Shown here in pieces: positions 27,880-35,462 of a DNA stretch of 64,000 bases. Origin of the DNA: Bradyrhizobium sp. CSA112 (lineage in GTDB: Bacteria; Pseudomonadota; Alphaproteobacteria; Rhizobiales; Xanthobacteraceae); contig NZ_JAACFS010000015.1 of NCBI RefSeq assembly GCF_029051645.1, positions 1 to 64,000 on the forward strand. The letters are read 5' to 3'. How positions within the stretch are numbered: the first letter of the stretch is position 1; the number at the start of each line of letters is the position of its first letter. Below the pieces are notes generated by a model that saw nothing but the letters and a program-made list of their open reading frames with translations, was not told where the DNA came from and did not search any database. Made by a program: the position numbers and the translations under genes.

Positions 27880-27969
27880 GTAGGGTGGGCAAAGCGAAGC
27901 GTGCCCACCATAGTCTGAATCGCAGGCAAGATGGTGGGCACGGCGCAAGCGCGCCTTTGCCCACCCTAC
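27880..27969. repeat. inverted repeat (family B, copy 2)
   Basis: The outer arms gtagggtgggcaaa / tttgcccaccctac are the same as at 21088-21175. The right end supplies the stop codon of the MmcQ/YjbR gene (27966-27968). Confidence 0.85.
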
Positions 27970-28307
27970 AAATTCGTGTCGAACTCCTTCAGCGCCTTCT
28001 TCGACGCCAGCGTGCGCCAATGCCGCCGCAGGAACGGCTCGACGGTCGCGCGCTCGGCTTTCGACAGGCGGATCAGCACCATCGGATAATCGCGGTAGTG
28101 ATCGGTGAAGTAAAACACCTTCGGCTGGCTTTCCACCAGCATCGCGCGCTCGTCCTGCGGCACGCCCGGCATCACCAGGCTGTCGCCGTCTTCCTTCAGC
28201 CGCGCCAGCATCTTCTTGCGTACCTTCAGGGCCGGCGTGCCGTAGGAGGTGCCGTCCTCGACCTCAGGCCAGGCGAGCGCGAATTTTCGCAACTCATCGA
28301 AGGTCAC
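27966..28307 (-). CDS. MmcQ/YjbR family protein
   Basis: The 113-residue protein has the YjbR (CyaY-like) fold pattern: FDELRKFALAWPEVEDGTSY at the start, LKVRKKMLARL near 28-38 and a strand-rich middle (QPKVFYFTDHY). Members are often annotated as DNA-binding, without a proven role. The TAG stop is formed by the last bases of a family B repeat, so the C-terminus (KEFDTNL) may have been set by repeat insertion. Confidence 0.83.
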   Translation of the reverse strand: MTFDELRKFALAWPEVEDGTSYGTPALKVRKKMLARLKEDGDSLVMPGVPQDERAMLVESQPKVFYFTDHYRDYPMVLIRLSKAERATVEPFLRRHWRTLASKKALKEFDTNL

Positions 28308-28316
28308 GTGTTTGCT

Positions 28317-28422
28317 CCCTCACCCTGAGGAGCGCGCACTCGCGCGCGTCTCGAAGGGCCACGGACGTTCCGGGCCTCATGGTTCGAGACGCGCGAAGAG
28401 CGCTCCTCACCATGAGGGTCGA
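28317..28422. repeat. dispersed inverted repeat (family C, copy 2)
   Basis: The segment begins ccctcaccctgaggagcgc and ends gcgctcctcaccatgagggt, with gtctcgaagg and ggttcgagac between. It is related to the copy at 10172-10243 and ends about three bases before the lepB stop. Confidence 0.75.
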
Positions 28423-28424
28423 CA

Positions 28425-29213
28425 TCAATGCACGGAGGTGAAAAACCGTGCCAGCCGGAAGCCCGACAGCCAGGTCCATATCGGCTGGCTGCGCATGCCC
28501 AAATCCCAGGAGCCGACCACGGCATCAGCCCGGCCGATCAGATTGTCGATCGGTAGCAGGCCCACGCCGCCGTCACGCACCGCGACGCGGCTGTCGGCGG
28601 AATTGTCCCTGTTGTCGCCGAGCACGAACAGGTTGCCCGGCGGCACCGTCACTTCGGGCGTGTTGTCGAGCCGGCCGTTGTCGCGCATCTTGAAGATCGC
28701 GTGGCTGACGCCGTTCGGCAGCGTCTCGATGAATCGATAGGCCCGCTCGGTGTTGCCGCGATCGTCTTCGGCTTCGCCCATCCCGTCGGGCTTCAACGCC
28801 GCCGCATGATCGTTGACGAAGAGCTGGCCCTGCCGCATCTGGATGCGGTCGCCCGGCAATCCCACCACGCGCTTGACCCAGGCCTGCGAGCGGTCGCCCG
28901 GCCAGCGGAACACGACGACGTCGCCGCGCTTGGGCGTGTCGCCGAACAGGCGGCCGGTTTCCGGCAGCGTGATCTGGATCGGCAGCGACGCCGCGCCGTA
29001 GCCATAGGGAAATTTCGAGGCTACCAAGGCGTCGCCGATCAAGAGCGTCGGCTCCATCGAACCGGACGGAACGTAAAACGGCTCGGCAATCGCGCCCTTG
29101 GCGACGAGAACGACGGCGACGATGGCCACGAGCTGGACGGCTTGGCCGCGCCAGCTCACCGGTTTGGCCGCGGGCAGTTGTTTCTCCTCGCTCACCAGCT
29201 TTTCGTCGCTCAC
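28425..29213 (-). CDS. lepB: signal peptidase I
   Basis: The 262-residue inner-membrane protease has one N-terminal helix at about 25-44, the catalytic serine in PSGSMEPTL (Ser52), the catalytic lysine in WVKRVVGLPGD (Lys114) and the late motif LGDNRDNSADSR. It removes signal peptides from exported proteins. The start is a GTG at 29213 that shares one base with the TAG of tldD, so it is coupled to tldD. A longer frame upstream lies within tldD. Bacteria of this group often have a second lepB elsewhere; I cannot tell if this one is essential. Confidence 0.9.
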   Translation of the reverse strand: MSDEKLVSEEKQLPAAKPVSWRGQAVQLVAIVAVVLVAKGAIAEPFYVPSGSMEPTLLIGDALVASKFPYGYGAASLPIQITLPETGRLFGDTPKRGDVVVFRWPGDRSQAWVKRVVGLPGDRIQMRQGQLFVNDHAAALKPDGMGEAEDDRGNTERAYRFIETLPNGVSHAIFKMRDNGRLDNTPEVTVPPGNLFVLGDNRDNSADSRVAVRDGGVGLLPIDNLIGRADAVVGSWDLGMRSQPIWTWLSGFRLARFFTSVH

Positions 29214-30637
29214 TAGCCCGTTCCTCCGACCGTGATCTTTTCCATCCGCAGCGTCGGCTGGCCGACGCCAACCGGCACGCCCTGGCCGTTCTTGCCGCAG
29301 GTGCCGATGCCGGTATCGAGCGCCAGATCGTTGCCGACCATGGTGATGCGATGCAGGTCGGTCGGCCCGTTGCCGATCAGCATGGCGCCTTTGAGAGGCG
29401 CGCCGAGCTTGCCGTTTTCGATCTTGTAGGCCTCGGTGCACTGGAACACATATTTGCCGGAGGTGATGTCGACCTGGCCGCCGCCGAAATTCGCGGCATA
29501 GATGCCGTTCTTCACCGACGCCAGAATCTCCGCCGGATCGCGGCTGCCCGCCAGCATGTAGGTGTTGGTCATGCGCGGCATCGGCACATGGGCGTAGCTC
29601 TGGCGGCGGCCGTTGCCGGTCGGCTTCATGTTCATCAGCCGCGCGTTCTGCCGGTCCTGCATGTAGCCGACGAGAATGCCGTCCTCGATCAGCACCGTGC
29701 GGTTGGTCGGCGTGCCCTCGTCATCGATCGACAGCGAGCCGCGCCGCGAGGCCATGGTGCCGTCGTCGACGACGGTGACGCCCTTGGCCGCGACCTGCTT
29801 GCCCATCAATCCCGCGAAGGCCGAGGTCTGCTTGCGGTTGAAGTCGCCTTCGAGGCCGTGACCGACAGCTTCATGCAGCATCACGCCGGGCCAGCCGGCG
29901 CCCAGCACCACGTCCATTTCGCCGGCAGGGGCGGGGACCGATTCCAGATTGACCAGCGCCTCGCGGATCGCGCCGTCGGCGGCCTCGCGCCACGCCTTGG
30001 TCTCGATGAAGCGCGCGTAACCTTCGCGGCCGCCATATCCCTTGCTACCGCTTTCCTGGCGGTCGCCTTGGCCCGCGACCACCGAAATATTGACCCGCAC
30101 CAGCGGGCGGATGTCGCGGTAGCTCTCGCCGTCGGGCCGCAGGATTTCCACCACCTGCCAGGTGGCGCCCAGGCTGATCGAGGCCTGCCGCACCCGCGGA
30201 TCCTTGTCGCGCACATAGGCGTCGATCTCGGCCAGCAGCTTCACCTTGGCCTCGAACCCCGGCGCATCCAGCGGATTCTCGTCGCCATAGAGCCGCACAT
30301 TGGTATGTGGCGGGGCTGCGGCAAAGTTGCCGGTGTAGCCGCCGCGTACGGCGGCGACCGCATCGGCCGCGCGGATCAGCGCCGGCAAGGACACGTCGGA
30401 CGAATGCGCGTAACCAACCGCGTCATCCTTCACCGCGCGCAGGCCGAACCCCTGCGAGGTGTCGTAGGTCGCCTGCTTCAGCCGGCCATTGTCAAAACCG
30501 AGCGCTTCGGTCTGGCCATATTCCAGGAACAGTTCGCCGTCGTCGGCTCCCGCCAGCCCCCGCGCGATCTCGCGTCGGACGGCATCGCGGTCGAGGTTGG
30601 CGCGATCGAGCAGGGAGGTTGTGGCAAGATTGGTCAT
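29213..30637 (-). CDS. tldD: metalloprotease TldD
   Basis: The 474-residue protein is the TldD half of the TldD/E protease that processes small peptides and antitoxin-like substrates. The metal motif HEAVGHGLEGD (HExxxH) is clear, with the C-terminal ligand region GKYVFQCTEAYKIENGKLG also present. I chose the ATG at 30637 (MTNLATTSLL). The gene for the TldE (PmbA) partner is not in the window. It is followed directly by lepB with a one-base overlap. Confidence 0.92.
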   Translation of the reverse strand: MTNLATTSLLDRANLDRDAVRREIARGLAGADDGELFLEYGQTEALGFDNGRLKQATYDTSQGFGLRAVKDDAVGYAHSSDVSLPALIRAADAVAAVRGGYTGNFAAAPPHTNVRLYGDENPLDAPGFEAKVKLLAEIDAYVRDKDPRVRQASISLGATWQVVEILRPDGESYRDIRPLVRVNISVVAGQGDRQESGSKGYGGREGYARFIETKAWREAADGAIREALVNLESVPAPAGEMDVVLGAGWPGVMLHEAVGHGLEGDFNRKQTSAFAGLMGKQVAAKGVTVVDDGTMASRRGSLSIDDEGTPTNRTVLIEDGILVGYMQDRQNARLMNMKPTGNGRRQSYAHVPMPRMTNTYMLAGSRDPAEILASVKNGIYAANFGGGQVDITSGKYVFQCTEAYKIENGKLGAPLKGAMLIGNGPTDLHRITMVGNDLALDTGIGTCGKNGQGVPVGVGQPTLRMEKITVGGTG

Positions 30638-30725
30638 CAAATCAGTCCGTTGTCGGAGGGGCACATTCAAGATAGTGGTTTCCAGGTCATTCCGCGAGGG
30701 GCGGGATCAACACGTTGCCGAGACG

Positions 30726-31220
30726 ATGACTGTCGTTGAAATTGTTCCGATAACGCAAAATCATATCGAAAGCTTTCATCGAGCTCTCGATTTTGTCGCG
30801 CGGGAGCGACACTATCTCGCGTTTCTGGAAGCTCCCTCGCTTGAGTCGACGCGGGCCTTCGTTCTCAACAATATCAAGCAAGGTTATCCGCAACTGGTCG
30901 CGGTGTCAGCCGACCAGGTGATTGGCTGGTGCGATATTGTGCCCAACCCAAGGCCGATTTACGCCCATGTCGGCGTTCTCGGCATCGCGCTTCTGCCGGA
31001 ATTCCGGCGGAAGGGAATAGGCGGGCGTTTGATGCGGCAGACGCTCGACGCGGCGCGCGACTTTGGACTGCGCCGGGTCGAACTGACGGTTCGGGAAAGC
31101 AACGCGGTCGCGATCAGGCTCTACAGGAAATTCGGGTTTGAAATCGAAGGGCTGCAGCGCAACCGCATTCTCGTCGACGGCGGCTACGAAAACCTGGTCC
31201 TCATGGGGATGCTGTTTTAG
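30726..31220 (+). CDS. GNAT family N-acetyltransferase
   Basis: The 164-residue protein has the GNAT acetyl-CoA loop, LLPEFRRKGIGGRLM near residues 92-106, followed by ELTVRESNAVAIRLYRKFGF, the usual motif B. The acceptor may be an amine or a protein; it cannot be read from sequence. The ATG at 30726 fits the domain start. It is divergent from tldD and convergent with the HxlR gene. Confidence 0.86.
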   Translation: MTVVEIVPITQNHIESFHRALDFVARERHYLAFLEAPSLESTRAFVLNNIKQGYPQLVAVSADQVIGWCDIVPNPRPIYAHVGVLGIALLPEFRRKGIGGRLMRQTLDAARDFGLRRVELTVRESNAVAIRLYRKFGFEIEGLQRNRILVDGGYENLVLMGMLF

Positions 31221-31231
31221 GGGCCTCTGCC

Positions 31232-31630
31232 TTACGGCAGCTTGTCATATCCTTTGCCAGCTCCTTTGCCAGCAGCGTTTGGACCGGGCTCCAGCCTGCC
31301 ATGGGTATTGGCCCATCGGGACAGTTCGTCGAACACGGGCTTCAAGTCCCTCGCCGCGGGCGTCATTTCGTATTCGACGCGCGGCGGCACTTCCGGAAAT
31401 ACCGTGCGCTTCACCAGGCCTTCGTTTTCGAGATCGCGCAGCTGCGTGGTCAGCATATGCTGCGTCACGTCGGGGATTGCGCGCCGCAATTCGCCGAACC
31501 GTCGCTTGCCGTCGACCAACTGCCAGAGGATTTCGCCCTTCCACTTGCCCGAAAGCACGCGCAACGCGCGCTGAAGCTGCGGCGCGGCCGGGCATTCGGA
31601 CGGTGCGGGCCCATTAGTCTGCTTTTTCAT
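31232..31630 (-). CDS. HxlR family transcriptional regulator
   Basis: The 132-residue protein has the HxlR winged helix: LSGKWKGEILWQLVDGKRRFGELRR near 26-50, VTQHMLTTQLRDLENEGLVKR and a wing ending VEYEMTPAARDL. Regulators of this family often respond to aldehydes or thiol-reactive compounds. The gene is divergent from the DoxX-DsrE-TlpA-like set and is a candidate regulator of it. A GKGAGKGYDKLP tail closes the protein; the same last six residues end the IalB-like protein at 33462. Confidence 0.87.
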   Translation of the reverse strand: MKKQTNGPAPSECPAAPQLQRALRVLSGKWKGEILWQLVDGKRRFGELRRAIPDVTQHMLTTQLRDLENEGLVKRTVFPEVPPRVEYEMTPAARDLKPVFDELSRWANTHGRLEPGPNAAGKGAGKGYDKLP

Positions 31631-31765
31631 ACTAGACCAGAAAAATCATCCTTCTTGTCAATTTCATCTTAGTCCCGAATTTTGGTTTTGACACCCCCTT
31701 GGGGTTTCCTTGCCGGCGGACGGCGCTGCTGTCCGCCGCCGCTTTCACCAATCCGGGAGTTCTCG

Positions 31766-32188
31766 ATGTCGACGATTGTTGCGCCTGCCAGACCGTACTG
31801 GACGTCTGCTGCCCTGTGGTTCGTCAGGGGATTACTTGCGCTCGTCTTTGTGGCGGCCGGCGGTGCGAAGCTCTATGGCGTCCCCATGCTGGTCGAGAAT
31901 TTCCAGCACATTGGGCTTGGGCAATGGTTTCGCTATGTCACCGGCGGGCTGGAAATCATAGGCGCGATCCTGCTGCTGTTACCGCACAAGACGGTGCTCG
32001 GCGCGCTGCTACTGATCTGCATCATGGTCGGCGCAGTGATCACCCATTTGTTCATCATCGGCGGTTCGGCGATGCCGGCCATTGTGCTGCTGGCGCTGAA
32101 CGCTGTGGTCGCCTATGCCGAGCGTGGCCAGATCTCATCACTTGCCAAGACTTCGCCTGCCAAGACTTTGCCTGCCAAGACTTCGTGA
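31766..32188 (+). CDS. DoxX family membrane protein
   Basis: The 140-residue protein has four predicted membrane helices; the first (FVRGLLALVFVAAGGAKLYG) and the central one (GLEIIGAILLLLP) carry the DoxX pattern. DoxX-type proteins are linked to thiol, quinone or sulfur redox membrane complexes. The C-terminus contains a short tandem repeat, AKTSPAKTLPAKTS, from three 15-base units at about 32141-32185. The upstream leader (31714-31738) contains an 8-bp hairpin cggcggac/gtccgccg. DsrE- and TlpA-like genes follow on the same strand. Confidence 0.83.
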   Translation: MSTIVAPARPYWTSAALWFVRGLLALVFVAAGGAKLYGVPMLVENFQHIGLGQWFRYVTGGLEIIGAILLLLPHKTVLGALLLICIMVGAVITHLFIIGGSAMPAIVLLALNAVVAYAERGQISSLAKTSPAKTLPAKTS

Positions 32189-32196
32189 AGCTGCCG

Positions 32197-32700
32197 ATGC
32201 GCCCTTCTCGCCGTAAATTGACGACTGCCGTGGGGTTGATCCTGGCCTTCGCGGTGCCGCTGACCGTGACCCTGTTCCTGACAGGATCGGAGCCGGCTGC
32301 CTCGAAGCCGCAGACGAAGCCGGCTACGGTTCGGATGCATCGGCTGGTGCTGCCGATCAACACCGATGACCCCACCACGATGAGGGCGTTGATCTCGACC
32401 TCGCTCAACCTTCCGAAATACTACCAGGAGCGGAACGAAGCGTTCACGATCGAAGTCATCGCCTACAACGCCGGCGTTCACATGCTCCGCGCCGATACCT
32501 CACCGGTGAAGGACATGCTGCGCGTACTCAGGACGGTCAATGCGAACATCCGTTTCGTGGTCTGCGAGGCGACCAAGCTCGGCATGGAGCGCCAGGAGGG
32601 GCGTCCGATCACGCTGATCGACGATGTAGAACTCGTGCCGAGCGGACCTGGACGCATCATCGAATTGCAGGAAGCCGGTTGGTCCTACATCCGATCGTGA
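32197..32700 (+). CDS. DsrE/DsrF-like secreted protein
   Basis: From the ATG at 32197 the protein has 167 residues: an N-terminal hydrophobic segment (LTTAVGLILAFAVPLTVTLFL) for export or anchoring and a DsrE-like domain (VLPINTDDPTTMRALIST, IEVIAYNAGVHMLRAD) with a single conserved-looking cysteine in RFVVCEATK. Periplasmic DsrE-like proteins bind or transfer sulfur or act in redox protection. A GTG at 32185 overlaps the DoxX stop (GTGA) and is a coupled alternative start. It lies between DoxX and a TlpA-like thioredoxin. Confidence 0.75.
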   Translation: MRPSRRKLTTAVGLILAFAVPLTVTLFLTGSEPAASKPQTKPATVRMHRLVLPINTDDPTTMRALISTSLNLPKYYQERNEAFTIEVIAYNAGVHMLRADTSPVKDMLRVLRTVNANIRFVVCEATKLGMERQEGRPITLIDDVELVPSGPGRIIELQEAGWSYIRS

Positions 32701-32747
32701 CCGTGGCGTTTTCTTATCTGCGGTAGAAAACGCGTCAAAAAAACCTG

Positions 32748-32782
32748 GAGCTTCGGTTCTGATTCAATCAGAACCGAAGCTC
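32748..32782. repeat. 35-bp perfect palindrome
   Basis: Two 17-bp arms, gagcttcggttctgatt and aatcagaaccgaagctc, are separated by a single base. It lies between the DsrE-like and TlpA-like genes. It resembles a dispersed Bradyrhizobium palindrome, but it could act as a transcript-stabilising or attenuating hairpin here. It is preceded by gttttc/gaaaac repeats. Confidence 0.85.
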
Positions 32783-32814
32783 TGGGATCAGACCTGCACA
32801 GCGGAGCACCAGAC

Positions 32815-33429
32815 ATGACGTCGTATCGCAGTCCGAATCGCCGCACCTTGGTCGCGGGGATGATGGGGGCGGCGGCCTCGCTCGCGATGCCGGCGTTGCC
32901 GGGTCGCGCAGGGACCGGCGGACCGCCGCCATTCGCAACCGCCAGGCATCAGTTCACGGAGGTTCGCGGCGCGCGCCCGGTCCCAGCGGTGCCAATTCCT
33001 CGCCTTGGCGGAGGCGCGCTCGAATTGCCGTCCTTCCGCGGCAAGGTGGTGCTCGTCAATTTCTGGGCGACCTGGTGCCCGGCCTGTCGCACTGAATTGC
33101 CGATACTGGATCGGCTCGCAGGAAGCGGCCGCGCCGACCTCGCGGTCGTCGCCGTCACGACCGACCGCGATCGATCGCTCGTCGCGCCCTTCGTCAAGAA
33201 ACTGAAGCTTCGCCATCTCGCGATCGGTTTCGATCCCGGCGGACTAGTGGCGCGTGCCGGCGCACGCGACGCTATCGACACCCCGTTCGCGCTTTACGGC
33301 ATGCCGATTTCCTTCCTGCTCGGTGTCACCGGGCAAGTCGAAGGCTACATCACCGGTGAAGCGGATTGGCTGTCCACTGAGGCCGGCCGATTGTTCGATT
33401 ACTACGCCAGCGCCGGCGCGGGTGGCTAA
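32815..33429 (+). CDS. TlpA-like periplasmic thioredoxin
   Basis: The 204-residue protein has a Tat-type signal (SPNRRTLVAGMM near 6-17, cleavage likely near GRAG) and a TlpA/ResA-like thioredoxin domain with the active site WCPAC at 87-91 (Cys88 and Cys91) and the cis-proline region YGMPISFLL. It would reduce or oxidise periplasmic disulfides and could serve the DsrE-like protein or haem-copper assembly; the cox cluster begins 1.1 kb downstream. That connection is inference. Confidence 0.85.
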   Translation: MTSYRSPNRRTLVAGMMGAAASLAMPALPGRAGTGGPPPFATARHQFTEVRGARPVPAVPIPRLGGGALELPSFRGKVVLVNFWATWCPACRTELPILDRLAGSGRADLAVVAVTTDRDRSLVAPFVKKLKLRHLAIGFDPGGLVARAGARDAIDTPFALYGMPISFLLGVTGQVEGYITGEADWLSTEAGRLFDYYASAGAGG

Positions 33430-33461
33430 GGCGAAGCCGGCTTTGAGGCCGCTCCGGTGGC

Positions 33462-34013
33462 TCACGGCAGCTTGTCGTACCCCTCGCCAATCCCGTTCAG
33501 GCTGAGCGGAAACCCGATACCCTCTTCCGGGGTCTCGAAGATGATAAAAGTCGCCGTTTTGGCCGTCCGAAGCTGCCCGAGCAGCTTCTCGTCCATCACC
33601 ACCTCGGCCACGCAGCCATTGGGCAGGCAGCGGACAAAACCGGCGCGGCCGACGTCCTGATTGTCGAGCTTCAGGCCAAGGCCTGAGGGCAGCAGCACGC
33701 CCAAGGGCGCCACCACCCGCATCAGCTTGCTCTTCTGGTCGGCGGTTTTCAGCACGATCACGGTGAGGCCGGCGTTGGAGCGGTCCTCGGCGACCACGCT
33801 CTGGATCAGGGCGCATTGCTCGGCTTGCGCGCCCGGCGGGGTGTCGCAGCGGATCTGCCAGTCGCCATGGACCGACCGCACCGCTCCTTGCGCGCTTGCA
33901 GCCTGGGTCAGGCCAAGCAGGAATGCCGCGGCGAGCAGGCCGCCGAGCCAGCGGGCCGGTTCCAAGCCAAGTCCCTTTTGCTGCTTCCCCACCTGATGTT
34001 TCGAACGCCCCAT
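33462..34013 (-). CDS. invasion associated locus B (IalB) family protein
   Basis: The 183-residue secreted protein has a signal segment (WLGGLLAAAFLLGLTQAASA) followed by VHGDWQIRCDTPPG, the usual start of the mature IalB domain, and paired cysteines (CDTP, CALI; CLPNGC). IalB proteins are outer periplasmic proteins of unclear function, present in several copies in Bradyrhizobium. I chose the ATG at 34013; the frame is open to an ATG at 34172 but the extra residues lack similarity. The C-terminus is GEGYDKLP. Confidence 0.82.
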   Translation of the reverse strand: MGRSKHQVGKQQKGLGLEPARWLGGLLAAAFLLGLTQAASAQGAVRSVHGDWQIRCDTPPGAQAEQCALIQSVVAEDRSNAGLTVIVLKTADQKSKLMRVVAPLGVLLPSGLGLKLDNQDVGRAGFVRCLPNGCVAEVVMDEKLLGQLRTAKTATFIIFETPEEGIGFPLSLNGIGEGYDKLP

Positions 34014-34549
34014 CCGGGTCGATCCTCTCACGATTTCCGGCAGCGCCGGCGACACTTCCGGCCACGCCGGCAGCACATTGTAACTGGACTTGCCCGGACT
34101 GATACGCAATGACGGCGCCTTGAAGGCAACCGAGAGCCAATCCACGCCGTCGAGGACCTTCGTCTGGGCCACGCGCGAATCAGGTCGCTCGGGAGCGCCG
34201 TGAATGTGCCTACATCCGGCAATCGGGCTGTCAAGCGGCGCAGCCTCGCAAAACGGCGGGTTTTGCCTGATTTGCCAGGAAAATCCGACCTCCGGCGAAT
34301 AGCAGGTGACGCATGGCTTTGCGCCCCACTACTGCATTGCGAGAGCCTGAGAATTATGGTTTGAGAAGCTGGATTTCGACGCGTTCTAACGATCTGGCCC
34401 AGGGTACTGTAGCAATACCGTTGCAGGTACTTTTGTAGGTGTACTTCCAAAAGTACCTCCGGTAGGCCGTTTGTGAGGGCGGATCGTGCGGCATTCCCGG
34501 CTATTCGGCGGGAGTGCTTTGGGGACTTATTCAAAGGAGCGCGAGCGGC
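34014..34549. other. 536-bp intergenic region upstream of coxB
   Basis: No gene I can support lies here apart from a possible 53-codon upstream extension of the IalB-like gene. The notable content is a cluster of ggtac/gtacc words between 34403 and 34465, including one perfect 11-bp inverted repeat. The coxB promoter should lie in this region. The ribosome-binding site aaaggag is just before 34550. Confidence 0.6.
34425..34458. promoter_or_regulatory. 11-bp inverted repeat upstream of coxB
   Basis: Arms aggtacttttg (34425-34435) and caaaagtacct (34448-34458) are perfect reverse complements with a 12-base spacer that itself has gtact. Adjacent ggtactgtagcaatacc (34403-34419) is a related dyad. 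The position about 95 bases before the coxB start suggests an operator or 5' leader hairpin; the regulator is unknown. Confidence 0.55.
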
Positions 34550-35386
34550 ATGAAGATGTCGAGTGGCCAGATGGGCCGGCGGTTGCTGGGGTTGGCGGTG
34601 GCGGGCATGGCGCTCGCGGCCGGCGGGGCGGCTTTGGGGGCGCAGCCCAAGCCGTGGGAAATGACGCTGCAGGAAGCCGCCACGCCGGTGATGGAAAACA
34701 TCATCAGCTTTCATAATTTGCTGCTGGTGATCATCACGCTGATCACCCTGTTCGTGCTGGCGCTTCTGGTCATCGTGGTGGTGAAGTTCAACGCCAAGGC
34801 CAATCCGGTCCCCTCCAGGACCACCCACCACACGCTGATCGAGGTGGCCTGGACGCTGATTCCGGTGCTGATCCTGGTTGCCATCGCGGTGCCGTCGTTC
34901 CGCCTGCTGTTCCAGCAGCTCGACATTCCCAAGGCCGACCTGACCGTCAAGGTCACCGGCAAGCAGTGGTACTGGAGCTACGCCTATCCGGATAACGGCA
35001 AGTTCGAATTCGATTCGCTGATGGCGCAGGACAAGCAGCCGCGCCTGCTCGGCGTCGACAACGAGATGGTGGTGCCGGTCAACAAGGTGATCCGCGTCCA
35101 GACCACCGGCGCGGACGTGATTCACGCGTTCGCGGTGCCGGCGTTTGGCATCAAGATCGACTCGATCCCCGGCCGTCTCAACGAGACCTGGTTCAAGGCG
35201 ACCAAGGTCGGCATGTATTACGGCCAGTGTTCCGAACTGTGCGGCAAGGACCACGCCTTCATGCCGATCGCGGTGCGGGTGGTGGACGAGCAGGAATTCG
35301 CGGCCTGGGTTGAGGCGGCGAAGAAGAAATATGCGACCAACCCGGCGAACACGTTCGCTTCGGCTGGTGGTCAGGCCGCGCAGTAA
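34550..35386 (+). CDS. coxB: cytochrome c oxidase subunit II
   Basis: The 278-residue subunit has a signal segment (about 9-31), two membrane helices (about 55-79 and 97-119), and a periplasmic CuA domain. The copper ligands are visible: His192 in VIHAF, Cys227, Glu229 and Cys231 in GQCSELC, His235 and Met238. WYWSYAYP (about 140-147) is the aromatic stretch for electron entry. It accepts electrons from cytochrome c. The start is the ATG at 34550 after aaaggag. It is the first gene of the aa3 oxidase cluster. Confidence 0.95.
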   Translation: MKMSSGQMGRRLLGLAVAGMALAAGGAALGAQPKPWEMTLQEAATPVMENIISFHNLLLVIITLITLFVLALLVIVVVKFNAKANPVPSRTTHHTLIEVAWTLIPVLILVAIAVPSFRLLFQQLDIPKADLTVKVTGKQWYWSYAYPDNGKFEFDSLMAQDKQPRLLGVDNEMVVPVNKVIRVQTTGADVIHAFAVPAFGIKIDSIPGRLNETWFKATKVGMYYGQCSELCGKDHAFMPIAVRVVDEQEFAAWVEAAKKKYATNPANTFASAGGQAAQ

Positions 35387-35462
35387 GGCGCGGCCAAGCT
35401 AAGGGACAAGGGCGACGGGACCTGAAAAGGTCCGAAAAGGGACTGCAAGGCAGGATTTCAAA

